Assembly: GCF_007997305.1 (NCBI RefSeq)
Contig: NZ_VORZ01000001.1
Coordinates: 62,001-126,000 of the forward strand
Source of the DNA: Psychrobacter frigidicola
GTDB lineage: Bacteria; Pseudomonadota; Gammaproteobacteria; Pseudomonadales; Moraxellaceae
Direction of reading: 5' to 3'
Length of the DNA stretch: 64,000 nucleotides
Below are positions 53,573 through 63,005 of the stretch, piece after piece. The stretch's first letter is position 1, and every line of letters starts with the position of its first letter. Below the pieces are notes generated by a model. It was not told where the DNA came from. It did not search any database and saw only the letters and a program-made list of their open reading frames with translations. The position numbers were made by a program, and so were the translations under genes.

Positions 53573-55585
53573 ATGTTAATCACAGAATTGGGTTATTTTG
53601 CCTTGCTTGCCGCCTTTGTGTTGGCGATTTTGCAAGTGGTATTACCGACCTTTGGCGTTATGCGTGACCAAATTGCATTGCAGCGTCTGGCGCCAAGTTT
53701 AGCTTGGGCGCAGTTTGCGGCAATGATTACCTCATTTGGTGCGTTGATGGCAGGCTTTTATTATAATGACTTTAGCTTAGTCTATGTCACTCAGCACTCC
53801 AACACTTTATTGCCTTGGTACTATAAGTTATCAGCAACATGGGGCGGGCACGAAGGTTCGCTGTTGTTATGGATGACTATCATGGCGACGTGGTGCGCGC
53901 TAGTCTCTTACTTTAGCCGTGGTCTGCCGCTGTCTATGCGCGCGCGGGTATTGATTATTTTAGCAGGTGTCCAGTTAATGATGCTGGCGATGTTGATTTT
54001 CACCTCGTCACCATTTGATCGCACTTTGCCAAATCTAGCCGTGGATGGAGCTGACCTTAACCCTGTGTTGCAGGATTTTGGTCTGATTATTCACCCGCCG
54101 ATGCTATATATGGGTTATGTGGGCATGGTCGTACCGTTTGCCTTTTGTATGGCAGCATTATGGGCAGGGCGCTTGGATGCAGCTTGGGCTCGCTGGTCAC
54201 GACCTTGGACGCTTGCGGCTTGGGGCTTTTTGACAGTGGGTATTTCGCTAGGTTCATGGTGGGCTTATTACGAGCTTGGCTGGGGTGGCTGGTGGTTCTG
54301 GGATCCAGTAGAGAACGCGTCATTAATGCCGTGGCTTGCTGGTACTGCACTACTGCATTCTTTAGCGGTCACCGAAAAACGTGGGGTATTTAAAGCTTGG
54401 ACGATTATGCTGGCGATTTTCGCTTTTGCATTAAGTCTGCTTGGAACATTTTTGGTACGTTCTGGGGTTATCACCTCCGTACATTCATTTGCCGCCGATC
54501 CGACCCGTGGTCTGGTAATTTTAGTGATTCTGGGCATTATCGTTGGTGGCGGCTTGTTAATGTTCGCCGTTCGCGGTTGGCGCTTGACGGTCGAAAGTCA
54601 GTATCAACTGATTTCACGTGAGTCATTTCTAGTCATTAATAATGCCATTATTTTAATTGCCACCTTAGTGGTATTGCTAGGTACGCTCTATCCTATTATC
54701 GCTGACGCCTTCAATCTGGGTCAGGTATCGGTAGGTCCTCCTTATTTTAATGCGTTATTTGTCCCTTTGACTTGGCTGCTATTAGTAGCGATGGGTATGG
54801 GATCTAATATTCGCTGGAAGCAAGATAAGCGTCCGCTCTTGGGCGTTGGGATGGTCATTGCGGTCAGTAGTATTATACTGGGCGCAGTCATTGCCTACTT
54901 TGTTCATCCGTCCTCTATGCTCAATATTGGCGTGACCTTAGCGCTTAGCTTTTGGGTGCTGTTCTGGATGGTGGTTGATTTCAAAGACAAAACTAAAAAT
55001 GCACCAAACTTCTTTAAAGGGTTGGGTCAATTGCGTTTGAGTTATTGGGGCATGCAAACCGCGCATATTGGCGTACTCATAGCAGTTATTGGGGTGGCCT
55101 TTACCAGCAGTTTGAGTATAGAGCGTGATGTAGCATTAGGTCTCGGTGATACCGTTCATGTGCAAGGGTATGATTTTGAAGTGAAGGACTTTCATGAAGT
55201 CAGAGGGAGTAACTTTGATGGCATGCAAGCACAAGTTGAAGTGACCAAAGACGGTCGCGCGGTAGCTACTTTATTCCCTGAAAAACGTACTTATGTCGTC
55301 AGCATGATGCCGATGACTGAGGCAGCTATTGATGCCAGTCTCATGCGCGATGTTTATGTGGCACTCGGTGAACCTATTGCTGAGGGTAGCAATCAATGGG
55401 CCGTGCGTATTTATGTTAAACCACTTATACGCTGGATTTGGTTGGGTACGCTTATTATGACCTTAGGCAGCTTACTGAGTATGTTTGACAAGCGCTATCG
55501 CATTAAAAAAGCGAAAAATTCACCGTTGCTTGCTGATACGCTTCCTAAAACAGAGTTGCCAGTCGTGTCCACAGGGGAGAAGTAA
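53573..55585 (+). CDS. ccmF: Cytochrome c maturation haem lyase subunit CcmF
   Basis: CcmF joins haem from holo-CcmE to apocytochrome c together with CcmH at the periplasmic face. The 670-residue protein has about 15 helices and the tryptophan-rich WWD segment WAYYELGWGGWWFWDPVENASLMPW. Conserved histidines are seen in ATWGGHEGSLLLW and IIHPPMLYMGY. It is the first gene of a ccmF-ccmG-ccmH-ccmI operon in this window; the ccmABCDE part must be elsewhere. Confidence 0.95.
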   Translation: MLITELGYFALLAAFVLAILQVVLPTFGVMRDQIALQRLAPSLAWAQFAAMITSFGALMAGFYYNDFSLVYVTQHSNTLLPWYYKLSATWGGHEGSLLLWMTIMATWCALVSYFSRGLPLSMRARVLIILAGVQLMMLAMLIFTSSPFDRTLPNLAVDGADLNPVLQDFGLIIHPPMLYMGYVGMVVPFAFCMAALWAGRLDAAWARWSRPWTLAAWGFLTVGISLGSWWAYYELGWGGWWFWDPVENASLMPWLAGTALLHSLAVTEKRGVFKAWTIMLAIFAFALSLLGTFLVRSGVITSVHSFAADPTRGLVILVILGIIVGGGLLMFAVRGWRLTVESQYQLISRESFLVINNAIILIATLVVLLGTLYPIIADAFNLGQVSVGPPYFNALFVPLTWLLLVAMGMGSNIRWKQDKRPLLGVGMVIAVSSIILGAVIAYFVHPSSMLNIGVTLALSFWVLFWMVVDFKDKTKNAPNFFKGLGQLRLSYWGMQTAHIGVLIAVIGVAFTSSLSIERDVALGLGDTVHVQGYDFEVKDFHEVRGSNFDGMQAQVEVTKDGRAVATLFPEKRTYVVSMMPMTEAAIDASLMRDVYVALGEPIAEGSNQWAVRIYVKPLIRWIWLGTLIMTLGSLLSMFDKRYRIKKAKNSPLLADTLPKTELPVVSTGEK

Positions 55586-55586
55586 G

Positions 55587-56258
55587 ATGACATCTCCTGA
55601 TAATATGCCTAATGATAACCCTGCTCAGAATAACGATGAGAACCAAAAGCCTAGCCCTAAAAAGAAGAATAAAAAACAGCTTAAAATCTGGTTTTTGATT
55701 CCGCTTATCGTCTTTGCGGGGCTGATGATTATGCTATACATGCGCCTAGGTAAACCGGTAGAAATTGTGACCAATACGGCTCTTGAGCGACCAGTTCCTA
55801 CTTTTGAGTTGCCTTTATTATCAGACACGACCCGTATGATGACCAATGATAATTTACCAAACCAGCCATTTTTAATGAACGTTTGGGGGTCTTGGTGCCC
55901 AACTTGTATCATTGAGCATCCCTTTTTAATGCAGTTATCCGAGCGCGGGGTTAATATCGTTGGGGTAAATTATAAAGATGATATTGGTAATGCGTTTAGC
56001 TATTTAAATCAGCGCGGCGATCCTTTTTCAATGTCTATTCAAGATTTATCGGGGCAGTTTGCGCTAGATTTGGGCTTAACGGGCGCACCTGAAACCTTTG
56101 TGGTTGATGGTGATCGTATCATTCGTCAGCATATTATTGGTGAGATTAATGAAGAAAATTGGCAAAATCGTATTACCCCTTGTTTGATGGTGCTTAATAA
56201 AGCCAATGAGAGCGGTGGTAGTCCAGATAAGCAACAAATTGCGGAGGTATGCCAATGA
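55587..56258 (+). CDS. ccmG: Thiol:disulfide interchange protein CcmG/DsbE
   Basis: CcmG keeps the haem-binding cysteines of apocytochrome c reduced. The start is taken at 55587, right after ccmF, because GGGGAG lies about eight bases upstream. A polar, lysine-rich cytoplasmic leader (about 40 residues) precedes one membrane anchor (LKIWFLIPLIVFAGLMIMLYM) and the thioredoxin fold with WGSWCPTC. GAPETFVVDGDRIIRQHIIG contains the cis-proline region typical of DsbE. An upstream ATG at 55485 lies inside ccmF and is unlikely. Confidence 0.93.
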   Translation: MTSPDNMPNDNPAQNNDENQKPSPKKKNKKQLKIWFLIPLIVFAGLMIMLYMRLGKPVEIVTNTALERPVPTFELPLLSDTTRMMTNDNLPNQPFLMNVWGSWCPTCIIEHPFLMQLSERGVNIVGVNYKDDIGNAFSYLNQRGDPFSMSIQDLSGQFALDLGLTGAPETFVVDGDRIIRQHIIGEINEENWQNRITPCLMVLNKANESGGSPDKQQIAEVCQ

Positions 56259-56842
56259 GTACCAAACAATTTATAGTCCCCGAAATGCAAGTTAATCGTG
56301 TGCCAACCAACGCGGTCTTAAAGTTGTTGAGCGTGATGCTGGCATGTCTGCTTAGCATGACGGCATACGCGGCTATTGACGTTTACGATTTTGACTCACC
56401 GCAACAAGAAGCCCAATATCGTGGTCTAATCGAAGAGCTACGATGTCCAAAATGTCAGAATCAGAACCTTGCGGCCTCTGATGCCCCTATTGCACAAGAT
56501 TTAAAACAGAAAACGTTTGATTTGATTAAAGATGGCCGTAGTGATGGCGAAATTCGTGACTATATGCAGGAGCGCTATGGCGACTTTATTAGCTATAAGC
56601 CGCCTGTGCGTCCATCGACATGGATCTTATGGTTTTTTCCGCCATTATTATTAATCGTCTTAATTATCGGCTGGTTTTGGCAAAGTAAGCGTCGCCAAGT
56701 TGTGGCCCGTGGTCAAAAAGACGTCATAGTGGACAGCACAGCTGAGCCCTTAACGCCGGCGGAACAAGCTGAACTTGATCGTCTATTATCGCGAGCCGAG
56801 AATGTCGACCACGACATCACTAGCCCAGAGGACAAAAAATGA
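56255..56842 (+). CDS. ccmH: Cytochrome c maturation protein CcmH
   Basis: CcmH is a membrane-anchored thiol-oxidoreductase that receives apocytochrome c in the haem-lyase complex. After a signal sequence ending in TAYAA comes the redox motif LRCPKCQ (LRCxxCQ) and the following NLAASDAPIAQDLKQ. A membrane anchor lies near residues 125-145 (WILWFFPPLLLIVLIIGWFW). The start at 56255 fits the GGAGG seven bases upstream; an ATG at 56249 lies too close. It overlaps ccmG and ccmI, as usual. Confidence 0.93.
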   Translation: MSTKQFIVPEMQVNRVPTNAVLKLLSVMLACLLSMTAYAAIDVYDFDSPQQEAQYRGLIEELRCPKCQNQNLAASDAPIAQDLKQKTFDLIKDGRSDGEIRDYMQERYGDFISYKPPVRPSTWILWFFPPLLLIVLIIGWFWQSKRRQVVARGQKDVIVDSTAEPLTPAEQAELDRLLSRAENVDHDITSPEDKK

Positions 56843-58119
56843 CCATTTTTTCTACTGCCGGCTTATTTATCGCTTTAAGCTTACTGATTGCTCTTATACT
56901 CGCTCTTATTGTCATCATGCCGTGGCTACGAGCTGCGCGCTCGCAGGATAATCCTGTGGACAATCAACTGCTGGATATCAACGTCGCGGTATTTCGCGAA
57001 CGTCTAGCGGAGCTTAAAACCGATAAAGACAACGGTACCATTGATGACAGCCATTATCAGAACCAGAAGCTGGAACTGGAGCGTCAGCTATTAGAAGCCC
57101 AGCGCCAAATAGCGCCAATGGTTACCCCAAGTAATAAAAGCCGTCTAATTGTAGCGGCTTGGGTGCCAATATTGGCGGCGCTGGCTTATCTATTAATAGG
57201 TAATCGCACCCCTGTATTTGAGCTGTGGCAAGCTGAGGATAAAGTAGGACAAGTTGCTGATGACTTATTGACTGGTAAAATTGACCAGCCACCAGCATGG
57301 GCGATTGAAGATGGTCGCCAACTGATTACAGCGATGCAAACCAACGTCCATCGTCATGCTGATGATCCCAACCGCTGGATGCGCTTGTCTGAGCTATTTT
57401 TATCGCTTGAAGCCACTGATTCTGCGTTAGAGGCGTTATCACGTGCTTATCGTTTATCTCCTGACAATGAAGAGATTGCGACTACTTACGCTCAGATCAG
57501 CTTTTTTGCCAATCAAGGTAAATTGGATGCCAATAGCCGCCGTGTTTTACAAGACGTATTGGCCAAAAACCCGCAACATGAAGGGGCGCAAATGCTCATG
57601 GCCATGGGTGAGGCTCGTGGCAGTAACTTCGATCAAGCTCAGGGTTGGATTCAGCGTTTGCGCAACAGTATCGCTGCCAAACCGGGTGACCATACTAAAG
57701 CGTTGGCAAGCTTAGATGAGCTGAGTGCGAACGTTAGCGCGCAGAAGCAGCAAGCTTCTGAAGGTATTGATGTCACCGTAACGGTTAACTCTAGCTTATT
57801 ACCCTTGGTAAAAGGCGACGATGTCTTGTTTATTGCGATTCGTGACATCAAAGGCGGGCCACCATTTGCCGCCAAGCGTTTGCCAATCAGTGTGATTAAG
57901 CAAGGTGAAGCTAGCGTTAGTCTAAGCGATTTGGATGCGATGATGCCTGAACGCACCATTGCATCAGCCCGTGCAGAAAAGACCCAGCTTGCTGTCGTTG
58001 CTCGCATTAGCCATAGCGGCAATGCTGTTGCAGAGTCAGGCGATTTGTCTGGTAATCCGGTTGTGATTAGTGCTGAGCAGAATCAAGTAAATGTTGAGAT
58101 CAATCAACAAGTACCCTAA
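56839..58119 (+). CDS. ccmI: Cytochrome c maturation protein CcmI (CycH)
   Basis: CcmI is an apocytochrome c chaperone whose TPR domain holds the substrate C-terminus. The 426-residue protein has two membrane helices (about 10-32 and 98-115) flanking the NVAVFRERLAELKTDKDNG loop. TPR-like helices (about 175-290) follow, with ESALEAL-type repeats, and then a C-terminal beta-rich domain common in proteobacterial CcmI. It overlaps ccmH by four bases (ATGA) and a strong terminator follows. Confidence 0.9.
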   Translation: MTIFSTAGLFIALSLLIALILALIVIMPWLRAARSQDNPVDNQLLDINVAVFRERLAELKTDKDNGTIDDSHYQNQKLELERQLLEAQRQIAPMVTPSNKSRLIVAAWVPILAALAYLLIGNRTPVFELWQAEDKVGQVADDLLTGKIDQPPAWAIEDGRQLITAMQTNVHRHADDPNRWMRLSELFLSLEATDSALEALSRAYRLSPDNEEIATTYAQISFFANQGKLDANSRRVLQDVLAKNPQHEGAQMLMAMGEARGSNFDQAQGWIQRLRNSIAAKPGDHTKALASLDELSANVSAQKQQASEGIDVTVTVNSSLLPLVKGDDVLFIAIRDIKGGPPFAAKRLPISVIKQGEASVSLSDLDAMMPERTIASARAEKTQLAVVARISHSGNAVAESGDLSGNPVVISAEQNQVNVEINQQVP

Positions 58120-58145
58120 CAAATAAGTACGATAATAAATTTGGT

Positions 58146-58184
58146 AAAATCAGCGCCGTAGACTTTAGCTACGGCGCTGATTTT
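58146..58184 (+). terminator. Rho-independent terminator of the ccm operon
   Basis: The 16-bp stem AAAATCAGCGCCGTAG / CTACGGCGCTGATTTT (58146-58161 with 58169-58184) has a seven-base loop. It is GC-rich at the loop side and ends in TTTT. Confidence 0.9.
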
Positions 58185-58383
58185 GTGTTATGAAAAGATA
58201 AATCTTCCATAATTTATCGCATCAAGACTAAAAATACTTGAGCTTTGTAAATTCACAAGGTAAGGTAAGCGGGACAATTAATAGCGTACCTAATTAACAT
58301 TATGGTAACATTAATTTAAGGTCTAAATAATTGCCCTTAAGTCCTATTTATTTTGAACATTTTCTATTGAGGAGAGTCGTACA

Positions 58384-59049
58384 ATGATGCGTATTATTTT
58401 GCTAGGTCCACCAGGTGCCGGTAAAGGTACCCAAGCCCAATTCATCTCTAAAGAATACGATATTCCGCAAATCTCGACTGGCGATATGCTGCGTGCTGCA
58501 ATTAAAGAAGGCACTGAGCTTGGTAAACAAGCCCAAGGTATCATGAACGCTGGAGGTCTGGTCTCTGACGACTTAATTATTAACCTAGTAAAAGAGCGTA
58601 TCACTAAGCCTGACTGTGCTAATGGCTGCATTTTTGACGGTTTCCCGCGTACTATTCCACAAGCGCAAGCCCTTGCCGATGCTGATGTAGTTATTAATCA
58701 TGTGGTTGAAATCAGTGTGCCTGATGACGAAATCGTTAAGCGTTTGTCTGGTCGTCGCCAGCATGCAGGCTCAGGTCGTGTCTATCATATTGACCATAAT
58801 CCACCTAAAGAAGACGGCATTGATGATGTCACGGGTGAAGCCCTTATCCAGCGTGAGGATGATAAAGAGTCTACCATTCGTGAGCGTTTGGCGACTTATC
58901 ATCAGCAAACTGAAGCCTTGGTTGGTTTTTACCAAGACAAAGCTAAAGATGATAGTAATGCTAAAACTGCGCCTGATTATGATAAATTTGATGGTACGCA
59001 AGGTATTGATGAGGTTAAACAGCAAATATTATCTGCGCTAAAAGGTTAA
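58384..59049 (+). CDS. adk: Adenylate kinase
   Basis: Adk interconverts ATP + AMP and 2 ADP. The 221-residue protein has the P-loop GPPGAGKGT (residues 8-16), the AMP-binding [11 protein letters not shown], the [11 protein letters not shown] motif and a long LID domain (about 125-165) with no zinc cysteines. GAGGAGAG lies upstream. The next codon is also ATG (58387) and could be the real start. It is the typical bacterial long form and is followed by a terminator shared with secB. Confidence 0.96.
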   Translation: MMRIILLGPPGAGKGTQAQFISKEYDIPQISTGDMLRAAIKEGTELGKQAQGIMNAGGLVSDDLIINLVKERITKPDCANGCIFDGFPRTIPQAQALADADVVINHVVEISVPDDEIVKRLSGRRQHAGSGRVYHIDHNPPKEDGIDDVTGEALIQREDDKESTIRERLATYHQQTEALVGFYQDKAKDDSNAKTAPDYDKFDGTQGIDEVKQQILSALKG

Positions 59050-59071
59050 GCTAAATAACGTTTAGTTGAAC

Positions 59072-59103
59072 AAAAAAATCCTGCTTATTAGCAGGATTTT
59101 TTA
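59072..59103. terminator. Bidirectional terminator between adk and secB
   Basis: The stem AAAAAATCCTGC / GCAGGATTTTTT has a TTATTA loop, with A and T tracts on both sides. It serves the convergent adk and secB genes. Confidence 0.9.
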
Positions 59104-59134
59104 TTGAATAGTGTAGAAGCTTTTAACTTCATAC

Positions 59135-59587
59135 TTATGCATTACCTTCAGCATCTATTTGTGCTTGTTGTTGGCTCTGAGCATAAGCTTGATCAAAGTT
59201 AACGGGAGCTAGTAATAACTGCGGGAAGCTACCACGAGTAACGATGTCGCTGATTACTTCACGTGCATAAGGGAACAACACGTTAGGGCAGTAAGCACCT
59301 AAGATTTGACCGATTTGATCTTCAGGAATATCTTTTAATAAGAAGATGCCCGCCTGATGAACCTCAGCGATAAATGCCGCTTCTTCAGCATTTTTAGCAG
59401 TTACACTAACAGTCAAAATCACTTGATAATGGCCGTCATCAAGCTTATCAGCATTGCTTGATAAATTGATATCCAGCTCAGGATTCCACTCTTTGGTGAA
59501 TACCTCTGCGCCTGGTACTTCAAGTGACATGTCTTTGACATAAATGCGTTCTAGCGCTAGTTGTGGTTGTGCCTGTTCGTCAGCCAT
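59135..59587 (-). CDS. secB: Protein-export chaperone SecB
   Basis: SecB keeps exported proteins unfolded and delivers them to SecA. The 150-residue protein has the family pattern [46 protein letters not shown] and the late [32 protein letters not shown]. It is acidic and tetrameric in relatives. It lies downstream of grxC and the rhodanese gene, an order seen in many gammaproteobacteria. Confidence 0.96.
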   Translation of the reverse strand: MADEQAQPQLALERIYVKDMSLEVPGAEVFTKEWNPELDINLSSNADKLDDGHYQVILTVSVTAKNAEEAAFIAEVHQAGIFLLKDIPEDQIGQILGAYCPNVLFPYAREVISDIVTRGSFPQLLLAPVNFDQAYAQSQQQAQIDAEGNA

Positions 59588-59740
59588 GATAATTCCTATA
59601 ATAAATTAGTCAAATGTTGAGAAAATGTAATTCTACTCTGAATTATAATTCAATAGTAATAAATTCTCACCCAGCTAAATCTTTATTAAAAGATACCACT
59701 ATAAATATAAGTAGCATCTTAATAAAGGTAGGGTAGCGGA

Positions 59741-60004
59741 TTAACCAGCTAATAGCTCGTCAAGTTTGCCTTGTTGATTCATCTGATTAAGCTCATCAAA
59801 ACCACCAACAAAAGTATCGCCGACAAAGATTTGTGGCACAGTGCGATAGTTATTGGTTTTTTGCATTAGCGCACGGCGATCATCGCTGCTCATATCATGC
59901 ATGCCAATTTCTTCATATTCAACGCCTTTAGATTTGAGGAGTTGTTTAGCGTTTGAGCAGTATGGGCAAATAGGGGTAGTATAGACTTTAACAGAGACAG
60001 TCAT
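59741..60004 (-). CDS. grxC: Glutaredoxin 3
   Basis: The 87-residue protein is a class I dithiol glutaredoxin. The active site CPYC lies at residues 13-16. The TVPQIFVGDTFVGGFDEL segment carries the cis-proline and glutathione-binding residues. It reduces mixed disulfides using glutathione in the cytoplasm. A hairpin at 60190-60250 separates it from the upstream rhodanese gene. Confidence 0.95.
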   Translation of the reverse strand: MTVSVKVYTTPICPYCSNAKQLLKSKGVEYEEIGMHDMSSDDRRALMQKTNNYRTVPQIFVGDTFVGGFDELNQMNQQGKLDELLAG

Positions 60005-60189
60005 TATCGATCCTTAGTTAATTTATGAGTTTATCATGCAATATTGGTATTATAAGAGGTGCTATGGTTGGCTGCAATCAAGTTAAGCACAAGCCTATAT
60101 TTGATTGCGCTCATTATAAAATGGGGATGGATGCCATGAATTCAAGTTCTCTCAGCTGGAATATCAGATAAGTATGATGAGTATCCTAA

Positions 60190-60250
60190 AAAAATAGCCC
60201 ATAGAAAAAGATACTAGTTTATATCGTATCTTTTTTTATGGGCTATTTAT
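60190..60250. terminator. Compound hairpin between the rhodanese gene and grxC
   Basis: Two nested stems, AAATAGCCCATA / TATGGGCTATTT and AAAAAGATAC / GTATCTTTTT, form one long hairpin. A and T tracts on each side could allow termination, most likely of the rhodanese gene on the minus strand. Confidence 0.7.
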
Positions 60251-60278
60251 CGCTAGTTATTTTTTACAATATCCTAGA

Positions 60279-60737
60279 CTACTTAAGCAAACTAGGTTTG
60301 TTTTTGCCTTTAGTTTGTTTAGCCTGAACGTCTTTTAATCCAACTAGAGGCATACCGCCTGCTTGCCAACCGCCAATCCCGCCATCTAAACGATAGACAC
60401 TGTCTTTACCTATCATCTGTATCGCAGCGCCAGCTTGTACGCCCATATCACAAATAATAATGACAGGATGCTCAATAGCGCGTATCTCTTCTAGGCGCTC
60501 TTTGAGCTCAGTAAAAGGAATATTGCGACTGCCTTGAATATAGCCGGTGGAAAACTTCTTTTTGGCGCGAATATCAATAAGTTGCGCGTTCTGAGAGTTA
60601 ACCATCATGCCTAAGGTGTTTGGCGACACTTTTCTGCCGCTACGTTTATTTTCAATGGCAAAGAACAGTACGATAAGTACCGCTAATATACCAAATAAAA
60701 ATGGGTGGTGACCCACAAATTCAAGCGCACGATCCAA
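60279..60737 (-). CDS. Membrane-anchored rhodanese-like protein (YibN type)
   Basis: The 152-residue protein has one N-terminal membrane helix (about 13-30) and a cytoplasmic rhodanese domain. The catalytic cysteine is in IIICDMGVQAGAA, and the surrounding DIRAKKKFSTGYIQGSRNIPFTEL and LDGGIGGWQAGGMPLV are standard rhodanese motifs. E. coli YibN has the same layout and sits upstream of grxC-secB. It may move persulfide sulfur near the membrane; the acceptor is unknown. Confidence 0.9.
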   Translation of the reverse strand: MDRALEFVGHHPFLFGILAVLIVLFFAIENKRSGRKVSPNTLGMMVNSQNAQLIDIRAKKKFSTGYIQGSRNIPFTELKERLEEIRAIEHPVIIICDMGVQAGAAIQMIGKDSVYRLDGGIGGWQAGGMPLVGLKDVQAKQTKGKNKPSLLK

Positions 60738-60932
60738 ACCATACCTCCAAAAAAATAGGTGCTCTGTTAGGCGCTATCCGCAATCTAACATTGAACAAGG
60801 CGCTATTATACCGCTAAGAAGGTCTATAGTAAACGTGTCATCGCCAAGCTTCTGTTATAACGATTGGCGTTACTAATACTGTTATTAGCAAAACTTAGTT
60901 TTAATAATGCTCGTTGTCAGTAAAGTTCAGCA

Positions 60933-62036
60933 TTAATAAGGCTTAGTATCAGCCTCGATTTGTAAGGTAACCAAATTCTCAACACGGCGCTGTAGTACTT
61001 CACCGTCAGCGACCGCTTGCCATAGCGCACATCCTTTACTGTTATGGGTATGACGACAATCGCGGAACTGACAGTTGCCAGATAAAGGTGCCAGCTCAAC
61101 GAAGCCTGAGATAATATCGTCAGGGGTTAAATGCCAGATACCATATTCACGTATCCCTGGGGTATCGACAATGCCGCCTTGGGTTAAGTCTTCTGGATTA
61201 AACGGTAATAAGCGGCTGGTAGTGGTGGTGTGCTGACCAAGTTTTGAGTTATCAGAGATGATATTAACGCTCTGCGCTGATTCGGGCAGTAGCGCATTGA
61301 TTAAGCTGCTTTTCCCCACGCCTGATTGACCAGCGAAGATGACCAGCTTAGTATCGATATAACGTTTAAGTTCGCCAAGTCCTTGCTGATCATTGCTAGC
61401 GGCGACGTTTTCAGGACAATCAACTGAAGTTAATACGCTGTCATAACCAAGCGCTGCATATTGGGTTAGTAGCTTGTTAGTATCAGCGTCATCATTTTCT
61501 GCCAACAGATCTGCTTTATTAAGTACCAGCAATGGCTTCACTCCAGCATGATGACAAACCACTAAATAACGGTCAATCAAAGTAGGCGCAGCGGCAGGTA
61601 AGGGCGCAAAGACAATCGCTAGAATATCAACATTAGCGGCGACGGGCTTGAGTTTATGATAGCGATCGGGGCGTGAAACTAAAGAGGTGCGCGGCTTTAC
61701 GGATTCTATACGGCCAAATCCAGTATTGGAATCGGCATTCCAGCGTACATTATCACCTGCAGCTAACATCGGTAGGTTAGTACGCACGTGGCAGCGCCAA
61801 ATATCACCCAATGCGAGCTCTTGCCAAAACGGTTCAGGGTCATCGGGTGCAAATGCGGGTTGAACAGGGATAACGGCTGGCAAGCTAGTGACTTGTACTT
61901 CCAACTGCTTACCATAGTGCGCCATGACCACGCCATCCATCAAGCTTTCATCTATGCTGTCTTGATTGGATAACTGCTGTTTATCAATGCGACGAATCTG
62001 CTGTTTGGTCAGTCTGCGTTGCCGAATTAATGCCAT
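60933..62036 (-). CDS. rsgA: Small-ribosomal-subunit biogenesis GTPase RsgA
   Basis: RsgA is a circularly permuted GTPase that checks late 30S maturation. The 367-residue protein has an N-terminal OB-fold, then the G4 motif NKADL, the P-loop GQSGVGKSSLINALL and the G3 DTPGIREYG. Last comes a zinc site with NCQFRDCRHTHNSKGCAL. The order G4-G1-G3 shows the permutation. It is divergent from orn. Confidence 0.95.
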   Translation of the reverse strand: MALIRQRRLTKQQIRRIDKQQLSNQDSIDESLMDGVVMAHYGKQLEVQVTSLPAVIPVQPAFAPDDPEPFWQELALGDIWRCHVRTNLPMLAAGDNVRWNADSNTGFGRIESVKPRTSLVSRPDRYHKLKPVAANVDILAIVFAPLPAAAPTLIDRYLVVCHHAGVKPLLVLNKADLLAENDDADTNKLLTQYAALGYDSVLTSVDCPENVAASNDQQGLGELKRYIDTKLVIFAGQSGVGKSSLINALLPESAQSVNIISDNSKLGQHTTTTSRLLPFNPEDLTQGGIVDTPGIREYGIWHLTPDDIISGFVELAPLSGNCQFRDCRHTHNSKGCALWQAVADGEVLQRRVENLVTLQIEADTKPY

Positions 62037-62264
62037 GAAGGGTGACCTATTAAAAAATATTGCTAAGTGTAGCGTGAAAATTTGCTAACATACAGCCTAA
62101 AGCGCCTATGACAGCCAGTGATTTTGTAACGTTTTAGGTACAATGCAAATCATATGCGGGCAATTTAAACTATTATTTGTACCCCATGGTATTTGCTAAT
62201 AACTATTTATTAACAACCATTTATTAATAACTATTGATTAAGCATATTAAATATAGGATAGCTT

Positions 62265-62852
62265 ATGAGTACCAGCGACCATCCCAATAAGATTAGAATT
62301 AAAAACCAAGGTAAAAAAGGGCTGGTATGGATTGACTTAGAAATGACCGGACTTGATACCTTAAATGATGAGATTATCGAGATTGCTACTGTCGTGACCG
62401 ATGAAGACTTAAATGTCTTAGCAGAAGGCCCAGTTTTTGCTATCAAAGTATCTGATCGTAAGTTAAACGGTATGGATGATTGGAATACCAAGCAACACGG
62501 GCAGTCAGGTTTAGTAGATCGGGTGCGCCGTAGTACGGTTACTTTAGCGGAAGCAGAAGCCGAAACTATTAAGTTTTTGAATAAATGGGTGGACAGCGGT
62601 AAGTCGCCTATGTGCGGTAATTCTATTTGCCAAGACCGCCGTTTTATGGCGCGACAAATGCCAGAATTAGAGAGATTTTTTCATTATCGCAACCTTGATG
62701 TGTCCTCCATCAAAGAGCTATGCTTTCGCTGGCGCCCTGATATTCTTAAAAACTTTGAGAAGGGTGGTAGCCATTTAGCGTTAGATGATATCCGCGACTC
62801 TATTCGCGAGCTTAGGCATTATCGTCAGCACTTTTTTAATTTGCTACCTTAA
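62265..62852 (+). CDS. orn: Oligoribonuclease
   Basis: Orn degrades 2-5-nt RNA, mainly diribonucleotides, and also clears pGpG from cyclic-di-GMP turnover. The 195-residue protein shows the DEDD exonuclease pattern: [10 protein letters not shown] (first Asp and Glu), then [24 protein letters not shown] (second Asp), and later [11 protein letters not shown] (last Asp). The histidine-tyrosine HYR near the C-terminus is present. It has a perfect terminator downstream. Confidence 0.96.
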   Translation: MSTSDHPNKIRIKNQGKKGLVWIDLEMTGLDTLNDEIIEIATVVTDEDLNVLAEGPVFAIKVSDRKLNGMDDWNTKQHGQSGLVDRVRRSTVTLAEAEAETIKFLNKWVDSGKSPMCGNSICQDRRFMARQMPELERFFHYRNLDVSSIKELCFRWRPDILKNFEKGGSHLALDDIRDSIRELRHYRQHFFNLLP

Positions 62853-62880
62853 GTTTAAGCCGTTCGATAAATGTAGTATT

Positions 62881-62920
62881 AAAAAAAGGGTTTGTTGACT
62901 AGTCAACAAACCCTTTTTTT
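62881..62920. terminator. Perfect 40-bp palindromic terminator after orn
   Basis: Bases 62881-62900 and 62901-62920 are exact reverse complements, with A and T tracts at the outer ends. The hairpin can act in both directions for the convergent orn and lpxH genes. Confidence 0.9.
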
Positions 62921-63005
62921 TAACGTCTTTTTTAAGAAAGTTATTTAATAAACGTTACTAAGTTTTGCAGTCTTATAAAGTTTGTAACCCTACACTAGCT
63001 TAAAG

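Noticed and set aside
54087-54537. Minus-strand frames across ccmF
   Set aside because: They overlap the most conserved WWD region of ccmF and are shadows of it.
60881-60940. A terminator at the end of rsgA (AATGCT...AGCATT)
   Set aside because: The stem overlaps the stop codon, is only seven AT-rich base pairs and lacks a T tract.
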